NCBI GenBank assembly: GCA_029204225.1 | Contig: CM055095.1 | Span: 12,672,399 to 12,736,398 of the forward strand | Direction: 5' to 3' | DNA length: 64,000 bases | DNA from: Diphasiastrum complanatum | Lineage: Eukaryota > Streptophyta > Lycopodiopsida > Lycopodiales > Lycopodiaceae | Shown: piece after piece, positions 23,856 to 37,202 of the stretch | How the letters are laid out: every line of letters starts with the position of its first letter | How positions within the stretch are numbered: the first letter of the stretch is position 1 | The notes under the pieces: model-generated | What the model was told of the DNA's origin: nothing | Database searches by the model: none | What the model saw: only the letters and a program-made list of their open reading frames with translations | Position numbers and translations under genes: made by a program

Positions 23856-25560
23856 TCTCTTAAGAAAAATTGTTCTAAGAGTAAAAGATCTTCATAGGGA
23901 GCTTGCTTGTGTTGGTGTCAAAATCAATCAAAATGAGCTAGTATAAGTCGTTTTTAATGGCTTGAAAGATGACTATGATAATCTTGTTCAATCCTTTGCC
24001 ATAAAGGAGGAGTTGCCCAATTTGGAGACTCTTCAAGGAATTCTCATCTCTGAAGAAGCAAGGCAAAGTTACAAACTTTCAAAGATGAACAAACTCGAGC
24101 ATATGGACAAAGACAAAGCTCTTTTGTTCAAGGACAAGCTCAAAGGGAGGAGCAAGAACCAGTTTTCTCAAGCCTTCACCAAAGACAAAGCAAAGGACAA
24201 AGACAAAGATGGAGAAGAGGATGACTCAACTCATCCTTCTACTTCCAAGACCAAGAAGAAGAAAATCAAGTGTTTCTTTTGTGACAAAAAGGGGCACTAT
24301 GCCTCTAATTGCTTCAAAAAGAAAAATCAACTCAAACAAGCATAACTCTCTAATGAGAAAGAAGAAGACTTTATTGCAAGTGATGGAGAAGGATCCCTCA
24401 TGGTGTCAATCTTTTCTTCAACACCCTTCAAGAAGGATGGAGCACGGTACATCGATAGTGGTGCCTCATCACATATGTGTTGTTCAAAGGAGTCTTTTGA
24501 CTCTATTGTACCTTATGAAGGACTTAAAGGATCTATTTATATGGCAAATGATCATGAATGCTCTATTGAAGGAATTGGCAATATTCCATTAAAACTTGCT
24601 TCTCTAAAGTTCTATCACTTTCCAATGTTCTTTTTGTTCCTAAGATTACAACTTTTCTTCCTCAAAAAGTATTGGTGGTGCTACTTGTTTTGTTACCTTC
24701 ATTGATGATTTTACAAGACATACTTGGTTGTACCTTCTTTCTTCAAAAGCTATGGTGTTTGAACACTTCCTAGTTTTCAAAGCTTATGTTGAGAAACAGT
24801 TTTCTTTCAAAGTTAAAGCTTTGAGATGTGATGGAGGAGATGAATACATCTCCAACAAGTTCTATGATTATTGTGAGGTTGAAGGAATTAAGAGAGAATT
24901 TTCTTGTGCTTATTCCCCATCTCAAAATGGGGTTGCCAAAAGGAAAAATCGATCTCTATGTGAATGTGCTAAAGCAACCTGAGTTGAAGCTTCTTTGCCT
25001 ATTGAATATTGGGGAGAAGCAATTAATTGTGCAAATTATTTGTGCAATAGATTACCTCACAATACACGCGGCAGGAAGATCACCATATGAAGTCTTATTC
25101 AAGAAGAAACCTAAGGTTGATCACCTTAGAGTTTTTGGATGTGCTTGCTTTGTTCATGTACCCTTGGAAACAAGGAAAAGAGATGATCCAAATTCAATCA
25201 AAGGGATCATGGTTGGATACTCATCCAACATGAAGGCATACAGAATTTATGTTCCCTCTACCTCAATTACAATTGAGAGTAGAGATGTTATTTTTCATGA
25301 GAGTCAAAAATACATCTTTGAAGAGGCCGAGATCAAAGATTTTCCTATCATCACTCTTGAAGACTATCATGGAGAGATGGGGCCGAGAATTGAGAAGGAC
25401 TCATTTCGAGTTTTCTCACCAAGGAGATCACCAAGAGAAAGATCCGAGCCTAAGAGGCTCACATATGGAGATAAAGGCAAACAAGTGGAACTCAACTCCA
25501 CTAATTATGCATATTTTGTTTCACATGAAGAGCCAAAGGATATACATGAAGTGTCGCGGC
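23856..25560 (+). pseudogene. Copia Gag-protease-integrase, internally deleted
   Basis: The start lies inside Gag (LRVKDLHRELACVGVK), with in-frame TAA stops near 23944 and 24343. The zinc knuckle CFFCDKKGHYASNC and protease site YIDSGASSHMCC are intact. The pre-integrase and integrase HHCC parts are deleted near 24660, where the frame jumps to TFIDDFTRHTWLYLLS. The integrase core keeps two Asp (FIDDF, CDGGDEYIS), but the catalytic Glu is Lys (QNGVAKRKNRS). Frameshifts at about 24980 and 25065 precede the integrase tail (FGCACFVHVPLETRKRDD, RIYVPSTSITIESRDVIF). Homology is lost after HEEPKDIHEV. Same lineage as families A and B. Confidence 0.85.
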
Positions 25561-28490
25561 ATACCAACAGCAAAATGATTGATATTTGTAGTACAAATGG
25601 GTATCGTTCCTACTGGAGAGCAATAAAAAGGCTAATACTGTCATTATTAGTGCAAAACCAGAAATAACTAAGATTGAATGGAATGGAATATAAAATGATT
25701 GCAATCTGGCCATCAACAGATGTTTCCACAAGGGGCTGCCAGAACAACCTTTCAAAGAAAACAAAACACCCAGGAGAAAAATACTGAATACTTCATTATG
25801 GTTTTCAGATTCAAATGGGAGTGACCTCAAGAAAGCAAATACTTCGGCAAAAGGGAAAGCCACACAGTATTTCCGTTATCTTGACAATAGCTTATCATGA
25901 ATCTAACTCCTATGATCTACACAAATCACAAGATTGAAGGCTAGAGACACTTCACTAATCAATTCCAGTCCAAACACTTTGTAATAAGCATTGCATACAG
26001 TGCCATAAACTTCCTATTAACCAAAATGAATCACCATGAAAAGCACAGAAAGTATTCACAGTAGAAACAAGTTGTGTGTGATTCAGAACACTCAGATTTA
26101 CATTATCTGTATTCACCATTTGCAGATTACAAAAATGTGTTCAGTTTAAGGACTGCAAAGAAGAGGGATTGCTACACCTCTATACAAGAATCTGAGAACA
26201 CAATGGTTCTGAACTTGTAGATGAATAACAAATCTAAAAATCTACATTAAAGCACCAACAGAGCTTCGCAAGCCTCTGTTCTACATTGTGTCTGAATGAA
26301 TTACAATGGCATAAGAGTGGCATAATATAGCCAGAGAGATCCGTGCTAGAGACTGTGGGCTTTGATAACAATCTGCAAAGAGAGAGCAAATAAATATCTG
26401 ACATTTGGAAATGACTGCCCATGAGCCAATGGAATGCTGCCAACAAATAGTCGACAGTTGGAATGCAAGGTCGTTGCCTTGTGCAAGGAAAACAGCCATA
26501 TGAAGGATGAATGAGGGTCGCTGGCCATCTACAAACTGTCTTTGAATCTGCAAAACTATTTCTTGAAGGTGTGTGAAGAGCCAATAGAAGTCTGCCACAA
26601 CCTTCTAGACTATCGTTGGAGGTCGAATGGTTGTTTGAAAACCGCCTATAGAAGAAAGAGAGGTGGCCGCTACTAGATCGCTGAGGAGGTATCTAGAAGT
26701 GTGTTGAAGACCTGCCATAACTGTCTGCTCAGTTGTTGTCCTGAAAGAAAACCGCTTGCTGACCTGCATGAGAGGAAGAGAGCGTTGCCTTTACTGGTCT
26801 TACTAGAAAACCCTGCGACTAATGCCCGAGATGGCTGGAGGTGCATTTGTGGCTTGCCTCCTTCTAACTTACGTGGAGAAAAACCTCTCTTCGCTGCCCT
26901 GAGAAAATCCGAAGAGAGAGAGAGAGAGAAGAAGTGCGAAGGTTGCCCTTGAAGAAGTGCAAAGCTGCCTTTAAGAAGTGCGACAGCTGTCCTTAAGAAA
27001 TGCGAAGGTGTCAGAAGGTAGAAAATCCCAAAAAATGTGAAGGTGGGAGGCTCTGGCTGCATGGAGGTGCTCCAAGGTAGGCACTAAAGAATGAACGAGG
27101 CTCCGAAAATCCCGAATAGTGCAAAATGTGCGACAATGGCCCTTCAGATTTGTAGTGCCTTGCCTTTGAAAATAGCAGTTTGCCCTAGGCTATACACAAC
27201 GGCAAAGCAAAGGCTTAAGATTTAGCAATAAAAAGCCAAAATCATAAACAAATTGTTGAAACAAGGTCACCACATATTCCCCTCCTCAAATGTGCAGCGG
27301 CTCGCAAACACTGAGAATAACCAGTGTTGAAGCTTTGAAAAAAATCTGACTTGCCACAGTTTGCAGCCTTTGACAAGCCAAAGCATTGATTGTACAGGTT
27401 TTCACAAATAAAACTTCAGCATATATTACTTCCAAAAGTCAACACCTTTCGACATGGTTATGAGCAGATGTAAAATGGAAAATCAACTGTTAAAGCTTGG
27501 CTCTGCATCATAAAAATTATGTGATTTCGGACAGCAGCACCAACAAGTTGTTAACTATGAACAGAGCATAGAAAGATCAGCATTTGTCAGCAATAGTCTT
27601 TAGACAACATCGGCACATCTCGAACAGCACCAAAGCCTTAGAACAGGCTTTTATTTTAGCTTGAAGATCCTGTAAAAAATTGAAACTAAGCAAAACATAG
27701 AAAGAAAAATAAAAATCCGATCTGGAAAAGCATAGATATAGGTTTGCTTACGGAAAACTTGAATCTTATTGACATGACGAAGAATCTTCAGACTGTGACA
27801 TTACAAAAACTCAACACATTTTACAAACTGTAAATAATTTTAGGAACTCTACAAAAAATCGAAAATAGAAAATCAAAAGCGAAATTACGAGTCAGGGTGG
27901 GCGAAACTCAGATTTCACTGTTCCTCTTTTGAAATGCTTGAAGAACCAGAACAGTAACCTATGAATCTGAAAAATACAAACAAAAATCAAAATAATGACT
28001 AAATATCCTATTTGGCATTGCAACGGCGCCAAAATTGGTATATGTCATGGAAAATGGCTTTTGCTCGGGCTTCATTTTTTTCATTAACTTGTTCGAGAGT
28101 CATCCCTTTTGTAGTAAGGAAGTGGTTATTCTTTTGATTGTGATCTTCCTAAAAAGATAGATTTGGATAGCCTCCGATTCCACGATTTTCCAATGGTGCC
28201 AGAAGGTTGTCAATCAATGTATTATTTACAAGATGAGTGTACCAACTATCAGACATCTCAGCAGAAGGGACAGTTAGTGAGAGGGCTGCATATGTATACT
28301 CTGGAAATTTCTCTCTAATTTATAGTTGTTGAGTGGATAGAAGTGCATAGGAAATGAGAGAACCAATATTTACATAATTGTAAGTATGGTATGGTCTGGT
28401 TATTGGATTAGTGGAGCGAAGTATATTATTTGCTTTAACTTTCTCCAAATAACGAGAATAGCTAGCTTCCCAATCTGTGTAGATCTAGGT
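25561..28490. other. Unassigned 2.9 kb
   Basis: I recognise no protein domain on either strand. Frames of 80-130 codons on the minus strand (25501-25863, 26234-26584, 26673-27062) have no known motif. At 28012-28030 the minus strand reads TTTTGGCGCCGTTGC, which resembles the gypsy primer site TGGCGCCGTTGC, but no LTR pair supports it. Confidence 0.45.
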
Positions 28491-30710
28491 ATAATATTCG
28501 ACTGGAGAATCTGGAAGGAATTAGATAAGGGCTAGGAACAACTTCTTTAACATCAAAAATGTTAATTGAGTCTAGCTTATTTTGATAGTCATACAGAGCA
28601 GGAAAAATAATGTTTTCAAATGTTTTTAGATACTCTAGGATATATATATATACAAAGATCCTGTAACAACATAAATATAATTAGTTTGCACATTGAACTT
28701 ATTCTGAACAATGGCAAAAGCAAAGATACCTTTTTGGTGCATAGTGAGCTTGGCCCAAAAAGTGCTTAGATTAGAGAAAGTCCAAGGACTTTCCCATTGT
28801 TCTTTGGTATAACCAAAAGTTTTGGTAAAATAAGGTAATTCATTCTCCAATGGAGTTCTGGACTATAAAAAGGCAGTAGGAAAGAGGTTAGTTCCTGCTG
28901 GAATGTCTGAAATTCTATCCTTAGTAGTGAATACACTACCTTGTTCTTTCGTTTCTCTGTCCCACTTGGTGATGCTTCAGCCTGCTGCGAAATGATGGCT
29001 AGAGTTGTTGGTTGGTCTGCAGCAGTTTTGTCACTGGATGATTTCAGCTTCACAGCATCCTCAGAGTCAGTTTGGACCTCTTGATCTTTCTGGATTTGCT
29101 TAAAAACAATATTCGTCTGGATGGCCTTCTCTGACGTATCTTTGGTTGGCTTATCCATCTGTGTAGACTTGTCCTGCAGGTTCTTCGTCTTCAAAATTCT
29201 GGATTTGGCTTGATTGAAACTTAGCCTCTTCCAGTTCTTTGTATGCAGCCATTTGGGGTTGCAAGTATTGCAGCTGGAAGGTCTAGATAATTCTTTCTTG
29301 TACGCCCTTCCAAGCTGTTGGGTCAATCCTGTATCTCCCATGGGCTACACAGGCTCCCAATGTTACTTCAGCACTTATTCGCCACAAAACTACCTCTTCG
29401 GCCTATTTCTTATAAATCTGGTTGCCTTTCCTAAGCATGTCTGTAGAATTCTGCAGCTGCTCCTTGTTACTACTCTACAAAGTGGCTCGTGCATGTCTTT
29501 CCTCTTGAAAAGAAGCTTGCAGGGTCTGGATCTACTGCTTGAGCAATATATTTTCATTTTGAAAAACATTAAACTGCTCCTGAACTGTCTAAAGTGCCTC
29601 CAGCGTAGCATCTTTCCTACCTTTCGCTTCTTCAAGAGATATATCTTTCTTTATCAGCTCCACTTGAGCTACTTCATGCTCTTTACTTTTTAACTTCAGC
29701 TCAGTTTTGACCTCTTCCAACTCTACATTCCTCTGGGTTAGGTCTGCTCGAATGGAATCGTATTTTGCTCTGAGATTCCTCGAGACTTTCTCCAGGCTGA
29801 CAAAATGTTGAATGGCTGCATGTGTGTCTGCTGACAACAACGTGCCAAAAGTCTTCAAGTGTAATTCTCTTCCAAGACCGGTGCCTCGGCATCACTTTCT
29901 TGCTGAATATCAAGAATTTTTTCATCTTCGTTTGTTGGATCTCATCTCGGATTTGCTCCTGCTCAGCAATAATCTCTATTTCTTCCTCTTCTTCAGTTTC
30001 CTGGCTCGTTTCTGCACTGGAAAGCGGCTTATATTGGAATGATGAAAAGGACATTCTCACCGAGCTTCCTTGATGTTGGCTTGATGATGATGATGCCATG
30101 TCAATGGTGGTCGCTTTTGATGTTTTCATTTGTGAATCACCCTCGATTGAAGTAGCTAATTCTGGCAACACCGGTGCAATTGTGATATCTTCCTGCACAG
30201 TTAGAACACCAGCATGCATACACAGAATACCAAACTACAATCCAAGTCTGGAAAATTGATTACTCTTTACTAATTTACAGAATTGCTTAAAAGCAATATG
30301 TCCGAAGGCAATGGTTTCTCCATTCAAAGCTCTCAAGAAGTATCCCATATTTGTATTAGAAATGGTATACTCTTGCTCCGGTAAGAATATGGAAGCAAGA
30401 GCGAATCGCACGAAGCTCTTGAGAATGGGGTCTATGATATATGAAAGCTTATATCCCTTTTCTCCAGATAAGCTTCCTCCTGAAAAGCTCCACTCCCGGT
30501 GATGAAGTCGGGCTTAGTAACAGGCATATCGCCGTCCATAGACAAATCTAAGGCACGACAATAAAATCCCTCTGTAATAATAATCTCTTGATTTCGAACA
30601 ATGGTGGTAATATGTCCCTCCTCTGTCTCGCTTAGATTTTGGATTACTCATGGCAAACATCTGTAAGAATTACTGATGGATTGAATTGAAGGAGTCCTTC
30701 AATCTGTGCT
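28490..30710 (-). pseudogene. Unidentified, broken coiled-coil polyprotein (retroelement-like)
   Basis: Several frames on the minus strand follow one another as if one long gene had frameshifts and stops. From 5' they are GFYCRALDLSMDGDMPVTK, then FVRFALASIFLPEQEYTI with NTNMGYFLRALNGETIAFGH, then a serine-rich and acidic part (ETEEEEEIEIIAEQEQ). A coiled coil follows (KTELKLKSKEHEVAQVELIK, FNVFQNENILLK), then a Lys/Gln-rich region and FGYTKEQWESPWTFSNL. The N-terminal block reminds me of plant transposon proteins with retroelement-like N-termini, but I cannot name the family. The non-autonomous LTR element lies just 5' of it. Confidence 0.45.
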
Positions 30711-30809
30711 CGTATGGCTAATGGCTGCAAAACCGGTAAGACTGGTTTTGGATGCGTTTTAAACAGAATCGCCATGACGATAGTAATAGTAAACTAGCGA
30801 TGGCAGAAG

Positions 30810-31328
30810 TGTAAGATAAGCTCCCTAAGATCCTGCTTACAAGACAAAACACAATGGAAAACACACTATGGAGCAACCACCCAACCAAGTAGAAGCAACC
30901 AATCAGCTCTAAAAGCTTCACCCCCAAGCCAAGAAATAGGAAGCATGAAGGCAGAGTGAAACTCTGGCAATGAATCAATGATCACAATGAGGAGTAGGGC
31001 GAGTTTGGCCTCAATATATAGAGCCAAAAGCAACCCGGGCACATAGCCATGCATGGCCCTAAGTTCCCTATACATAGATTCACCTAGAATAGAGTCCTAA
31101 GCATGGACCAACTATTCATAGAATTGCTATTGATAACTCTACACATTCTTGACTGTCCCAAACCTTGTCTAAACTCCATTTAGTGTTTTCTAGGCCTCAC
31201 AAGGATTTTGGTTACTTTCGGGTCACATCCAGTATGACGTGGCATAACTAACAGCTTGATTTACTGGAGTACCGTGTATCCAAGACTAGGAATATACTGA
31301 ATCCTACTTACGGGCCATGGACATAACA
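30810..31328 (-). repeat. 3' LTR of the LARD-like element
   Basis: 519 bp, about 94% identical by eye to 37203-37721. On the minus strand it begins TGTTATGTCC and ends CTTACA. It holds a TATATA core near 31013. The roughly 85-codon minus frames in both LTRs (Leu/Phe-rich) are shared only because the LTRs are copies. Confidence 0.92.
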
Positions 31329-34300
31329 TTCTTCCCTTCTCAAACTGCTTCTATCCTTAGAAGCTCTCTAAACAGGAAAGAATAACGGAAACAGTGCTTT
31401 TAACTCTCAATATCAAACTAGAAAATCATTATCCTTAGTTTAACTTTTACATCAAACAAGTACTCAGAGATAATCCTATTTTCCAAGTGATAATCTCTAC
31501 ACTGGAGTACAACTCAGGTTTGAAGAGTACACTAAGCGATAAACTTTTCCATCTGGATTACATTCACCTCAAGTTAGTAACATCACCTTCATGTAAAGCA
31601 CTGACATGAAACACTTGGTGAAATAACCTAACTTAAGAGATTAAAGTTAAAGAAATAATAAAATAATTATAATTACAGTCTGAAATTATCCACAACTCTG
31701 ACAAATAATTCATAAGCTTTCAAGTATATTCTTAGAATCCAAATTCTAAGATATGATAATTCATTCAATTAGAATCTCTAGGAGAATCATTAAGATATGG
31801 AATGATTAAAACTCAACTCTATCCTAGATTCTCTTTTGAGTTAAATGCTTCTGTTTCTAGCACCAAACATTCATTCATCTTAATAGACTTATATGTCTCC
31901 TATGATAACTAGAGATCCAATCAAATGAAGAACTGTACTCAAGCATCTGTAGATCATAAACTGTAGCAGAATAGCATCCACTTATTAAATAAATTCTCCA
32001 CAAATAAAATACTTATCGTGTGAGAATGTCTATGAGATCCATAGGTTCTGAAATAGAATACTGGAGTAGAGAAATTCAAAACACTGATCCGAATTCTTAC
32101 TCAAATAATAGATCAAGAATTAATCATCACACTTAAGAATCATCACCATTTCTTATAATCCTCTGACAATAATTAAGTATCTATTTATGATCCGTCAACC
32201 ATAAATATTTATATTCATATGATTCGTCAATCATAATTTCCTAAAATCCAAAATCATACTTAATCATTTACAGAATACTGGAGTATATGTCCAACATAAC
32301 TCAAGAAAAGTAAGATTCATTTCAAAATCTTTCCATTAAGAAAATACTGGATTTAGGAATACTTTCAAAACATGATTCTTTAACTAAAGTGCAAGATTCA
32401 AGTTCTATAAACAACTGGTAATTAAAGACTGAACGCATACCAAAATGACAATCATCTTCAACTGCAAAAAAGAACTTTTAGATTACAATCTAGAATCAAA
32501 TATAGATATCCAAAGTCTTGCTGAATATCAATTCAGTTGTTATTCTCGGATTCATTATGATTCGTTATCCAATTAAGCACTCTAGGATATAATCACTAAT
32601 GAGCTGAGTCTATTCCTTAACTAAGAAATACTCTATCCCAAGATTACTGTATATCCAATGCACATAATTTTAACTGATGAATCCAAATGATTCACTAATC
32701 ATGCGTGTTACAAGCAATATAACTCAAAACCATCAGTTTCTGGTGAATCCACATCACACTAATCGTTTTACCAATTAACTTCACTCTGGAGTAATCAACT
32801 AAGTTAATTGCCAATGATTCAAAAATCTCAAATGTCTAGGTGAAGAATTCAATTATACTAGTATGACACCACATTAAGATCCTTACTCAAATCATTTATA
32901 AGTTAATCCATAAATCTTCTATACAAAGATTTGTTAGCTCTGCAAGTATTTGTCAAAACAATACTTGATCATATGCTTATGTTCGCCGACTAGGTTAAGT
33001 GCACCAGATAAGCTTAGTAACTAGGATTACACAATAGATTCATACAAGATTAATCGTGCACATATGAGAATAATCTCACTATGACCCAGTACATAAACAC
33101 ATTCATACTTGGCAGATTCCTCCAAAACCCACATATGTTACTCACATATCTCACTGAGATCTTGTAACTCAGCTACATAATATAACCTATTTCGCATGAG
33201 TAAATAACATATTCGGGAAATCTCTAAGACGAATAACATTTACTCTCAACAGGTTTTCAATCCAAGTTACCTCTAATAGCATAATTTCTTCCAGTCAATC
33301 AACCCCTCTCTGATCCTAGTACTAAAACTAAGATTAGGTTGATCCAATATAGTATTCTCAGACTTAAATTTTGATCAAACTTACTTCTATTCCAATCAAA
33401 ATGAAATTAGTAACCTTTGACCTTTTACTATACTACTTATAGATAATGATTCAAATTCCAAACTTGTTCCAAATTGTCCACACAATCCCTTGAGAATTTC
33501 TCTTATTCGAAAAGTTCCAATTAGGCATCTTACTCTGAATCTATCCGAAATTACTCCCAAAAAAATCTCATTTTTATACCATAACTGGTTCTTTTCCGAA
33601 AACTATGCAACCCATAGATTCCCAAATAGAAATTTATCCCACCACTTCACCCCTCCTTTTAAAGAAATTATCAATTTCAATAAAAGTTAACTGGAAAGAT
33701 GATATATGAAAATATCCAAATCCAAGAAAAGTCAGTAATAAGTGCTTCCACTAAAGGATTCATTTCATTACAACTAGGACTTCTCCTTCAAATATTTTCA
33801 ATCTGAGTGATAGAAACTACTATTCTATTGAAATCCATTTATGCAACAGAGATATTCTAGGTCTAAGAAATTAAAACATTTTAACCTTAGAATTTATCTG
33901 AATTCCAAGTCTATTCACACAAGTATTAATTTATATGACATAACAGTCTTTCAGAAGAATAACTTTATGTTGGAAAGAATCATATAAATCAGTCTGATAT
34001 CTTATATTTGAGAACTTTTGATTTTGTAAATAATGAGATACCAAATTAGGATCTAGATTAAACCTCAAAATTTTCCAAAATACCCCACATTTGATCGAAT
34101 AGTTTTCTTCTTTCCCACATCGCAACTAGGTACTAATCTTTATAGTCCTAGAATTTCCTTTCCAAAATTACTGATGTCCCATACTATCAGTTTTTCCTTC
34201 CAGAAAATTCTTAATCGCCTTATCTGATATTCTAGAGATCCACTGATCATCTAACTGTCCTATAATTCACATAGGTAAATTTTTTCTTGTTCCCAAAACT

Positions 34301-37202
34301 GGAGAATCCATTCATTTGGATGATTAGCATGCCTATCAGATGGATACCCCAAATGCACATTTGACCAGGTGACTTAAATAGAAGAATTAACATGGTTCCA
34401 CATTACATTCTGATCCTTCCAAGTTAGTTATAAGCTTTGAACCCCTACTGACGCATCAAAACTAGGGACAAGCTTCACTGAACTAACAATTCCAATGTAA
34501 TCCACGTATCAGATTCCCCTTCCCCTTCTAACATCACAATTGACATCCAAAACTGCGGGTAACTCAATGGTTACAAAGATAACATTTATCAATTCAATTA
34601 AATGAGTTCAATCCAAGAAATTAATATTCAGTATTAAGCAATTATTTACAAGGATTACTGAAATCCTAACTGCGAAATACATTTCCCGATCACACTTACT
34701 ACCCCTGATGTCCACTCTTCTTACCTCCTTAGAATTTTCAGTTCCTTGAAAATCTATTTCAGCTAAGGTACAAAGAAGACGTAACAACATTGGTAAATGT
34801 TTTAAAAATTAATTACTGTAGGAAAAAGTCTAAAACAATTTCGTTTCTGGGCTGAATATCTGATATATAAAAAATCATTTACTAGTATGTAAAACAGTAT
34901 TAGTCTGATCTTTTGAATATAATTCACCATAGGATTTTACTGGAAATGAAATCAATTATGTAATTCCTATTATTACAAATTTTTCAATAAAATTGGACTA
35001 TTTTTTTTTTTTTATTGACTGGTTTGGCATTACTCCGTTAATATTGACAAAACCTATCCAAACATAGAATATGAAATTACATGAATGGAAATCCCACCAC
35101 TAGGATTTCAATAATTCTTGAATCGTATCCTATTAGATTTACAGTCTAGGTAAAGAATACTATTGCCACTCATTCAATCTGGTCACTTCATATTGTTTGA
35201 CAATTTTAATTCAAATTTGACGAGTATCTTGCACAAATGTTCACTTGACTGATTCCTAGCGATCAGCGTCGATTAGAAAACTATCAGACAAATAACTGAT
35301 TTCAAATTTTAATCAAATTGAAATTCAACAAAAAAGAAAAAAAATCAAATTTTAACTTTCAATCTGGGAGTTCTTAACTCCAAAAGTTTAAAAAATGACA
35401 GTACAGTAAAAACTGTCGGCAATTTCATTGCGGTTCCTTTTGTCAACTTTAACTTACCTATTACCAGAAATTAATTTAGACTTAGCGAAAGCACGGTCAC
35501 TAACTATGACTGATAAACTCAGTTTAATCAATTCACTAACCTAAACCGATTCCATAGATAACGAAAAAATGACCAAAATTTTGATTTTTTTGGAAAACTC
35601 AATTTTTGCTTTATTTTACGTAATTCGAAAATTCTGACAAAAATACTCTTAGTACAAAAGACAATCGAAATCGAAAAATTAGAACATTTTCCTATTTCTA
35701 ATGTTACTAACCCAATGTCAAACTGGCATGCAAAGCACACTACATCAGCCACAATACATCATTTCGGAATTTTTAACGTAAACTTCAGTTTTACGGAATT
35801 TGTAAGCCAATATTTGTGACCCAACTGTCAGAGCACATGCGTATGACCACTCAAATTGATTGTAAATCCATCATGCATGTCAGAATCACTCTGAGAATCA
35901 GCATGCAACCAATCCATTCAAGCACAATACTACAAATTAGGGAAATGACTAGCATGCAATCAGAACAATTCCAAATTTTGCCAATTTTACTCACAAAATT
36001 GCAAAACTTCAAATGATCATAACTTTGACTATAGGAACCAAATTGGGTGATGTAAAGCCCAGTACAAAGGGAGACCAAGTGAACAAGATGCTTGCCACAT
36101 CAGCCTGCCACCTAGTCTTCACACGTGCACGTCAGAGTGTCAAAAAATCTGTAGTAGGGCACATTTCCACAAGACAAAATCATGTAAAAGTGTGCAAACA
36201 CCCATTTCAGCCCAGAATTGATGCTACCAACAGTCTTAAACAATCAATTAGACTTCCATAAAGCATTCATACTGATCCTAAGATGTTGTATAGGCTGAGA
36301 ACAAAGATTTCTTGATTTGTAGAAGTCAAAATAGCTTCAAACTTGATGGAGATGGTGCATAAGCCACCGACCATCAATTTACAGATCTGATAGCTTGCTG
36401 GGAAGGTAAAAAAGAATGCTAATCATGTTGTAAATAATTCCAGAATGATCTCCTTATGGATTTGGAGAGATCCATCCCCCAAAAATCACCAAAAATGGTC
36501 ATTTTTTGAACTTTTTTTTACTTCCTACAAGCTCAATTGCTGGAATTCTTGGGAAAGCTTCAAAAGAATTTGGTTCACCTCTTTACAAGCTCTACATGGT
36601 GTTTTACAGCCAACTACTATCCAACTTTATGAAAAAACAAGCAAAAATGATGATTTTTGGCAATTTTCCGGTTTTTTCATCACAATAAAGTGGAAATTCA
36701 TGACATACAACTCTTCTCTAACACATGCAAACCAATTTAGAGTATTATAACCATCTAATTGATCTGATCATGCTGGATTTTGGTTCTTACTATCTATTTT
36801 GTGCCAAAAAGCATGAAAAACCAAGCAATTTTGACCAAAACATAGCCTAGAATTATAAATCCTTGGAAAGAACCGGCATGCATCATTAATTTCACCATTA
36901 ACGAACCTAAACGAAAGTACACTTGCTGGAAAATTCAGATCTACCAAAGATTCTATCTACACAAGAAAAAGCTCCAAAAAAGCTTTACAAATTGGCCTTC
37001 AAGGACAATTCTCCATAAAACCACAAAGAATCCCAACAGTAATGGATCTTAGCAAAATGCAAATTGAAACCGGGATAGTACACCCACTTGCACCCTTGCT
37101 ATCCACCTTAAAAGAGAATCCCAATGATCCAATCCAAAATTTCGACGAAAGGTAGCCCTTTTCCATGTTCTCCAATCTTCATAAGCCTTGCTCTGATACC
37201 AA
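31329..37202 (-). other. Non-coding interior of the LARD-like element
   Basis: AT-rich 5.9 kb with many stops in all frames. The word CTGGAGTA recurs several times in the 3' third (for example near 31502, 32063, 32279 and 32785) and also in the LTR near 31265. No known domain is seen. Confidence 0.7.

Noticed and set aside
28012-28030. Gypsy primer-binding site TGGCGCCGTTGC on the minus strand
   Set aside because: No LTR with paired ends flanks it and no Gag follows on that strand, so it is kept only as a remark.
30718-31075. Minus-strand frames of 69-86 codons repeated at 37108-37371
   Set aside because: They lie in the two LTRs of one element and match only because LTRs are copies.
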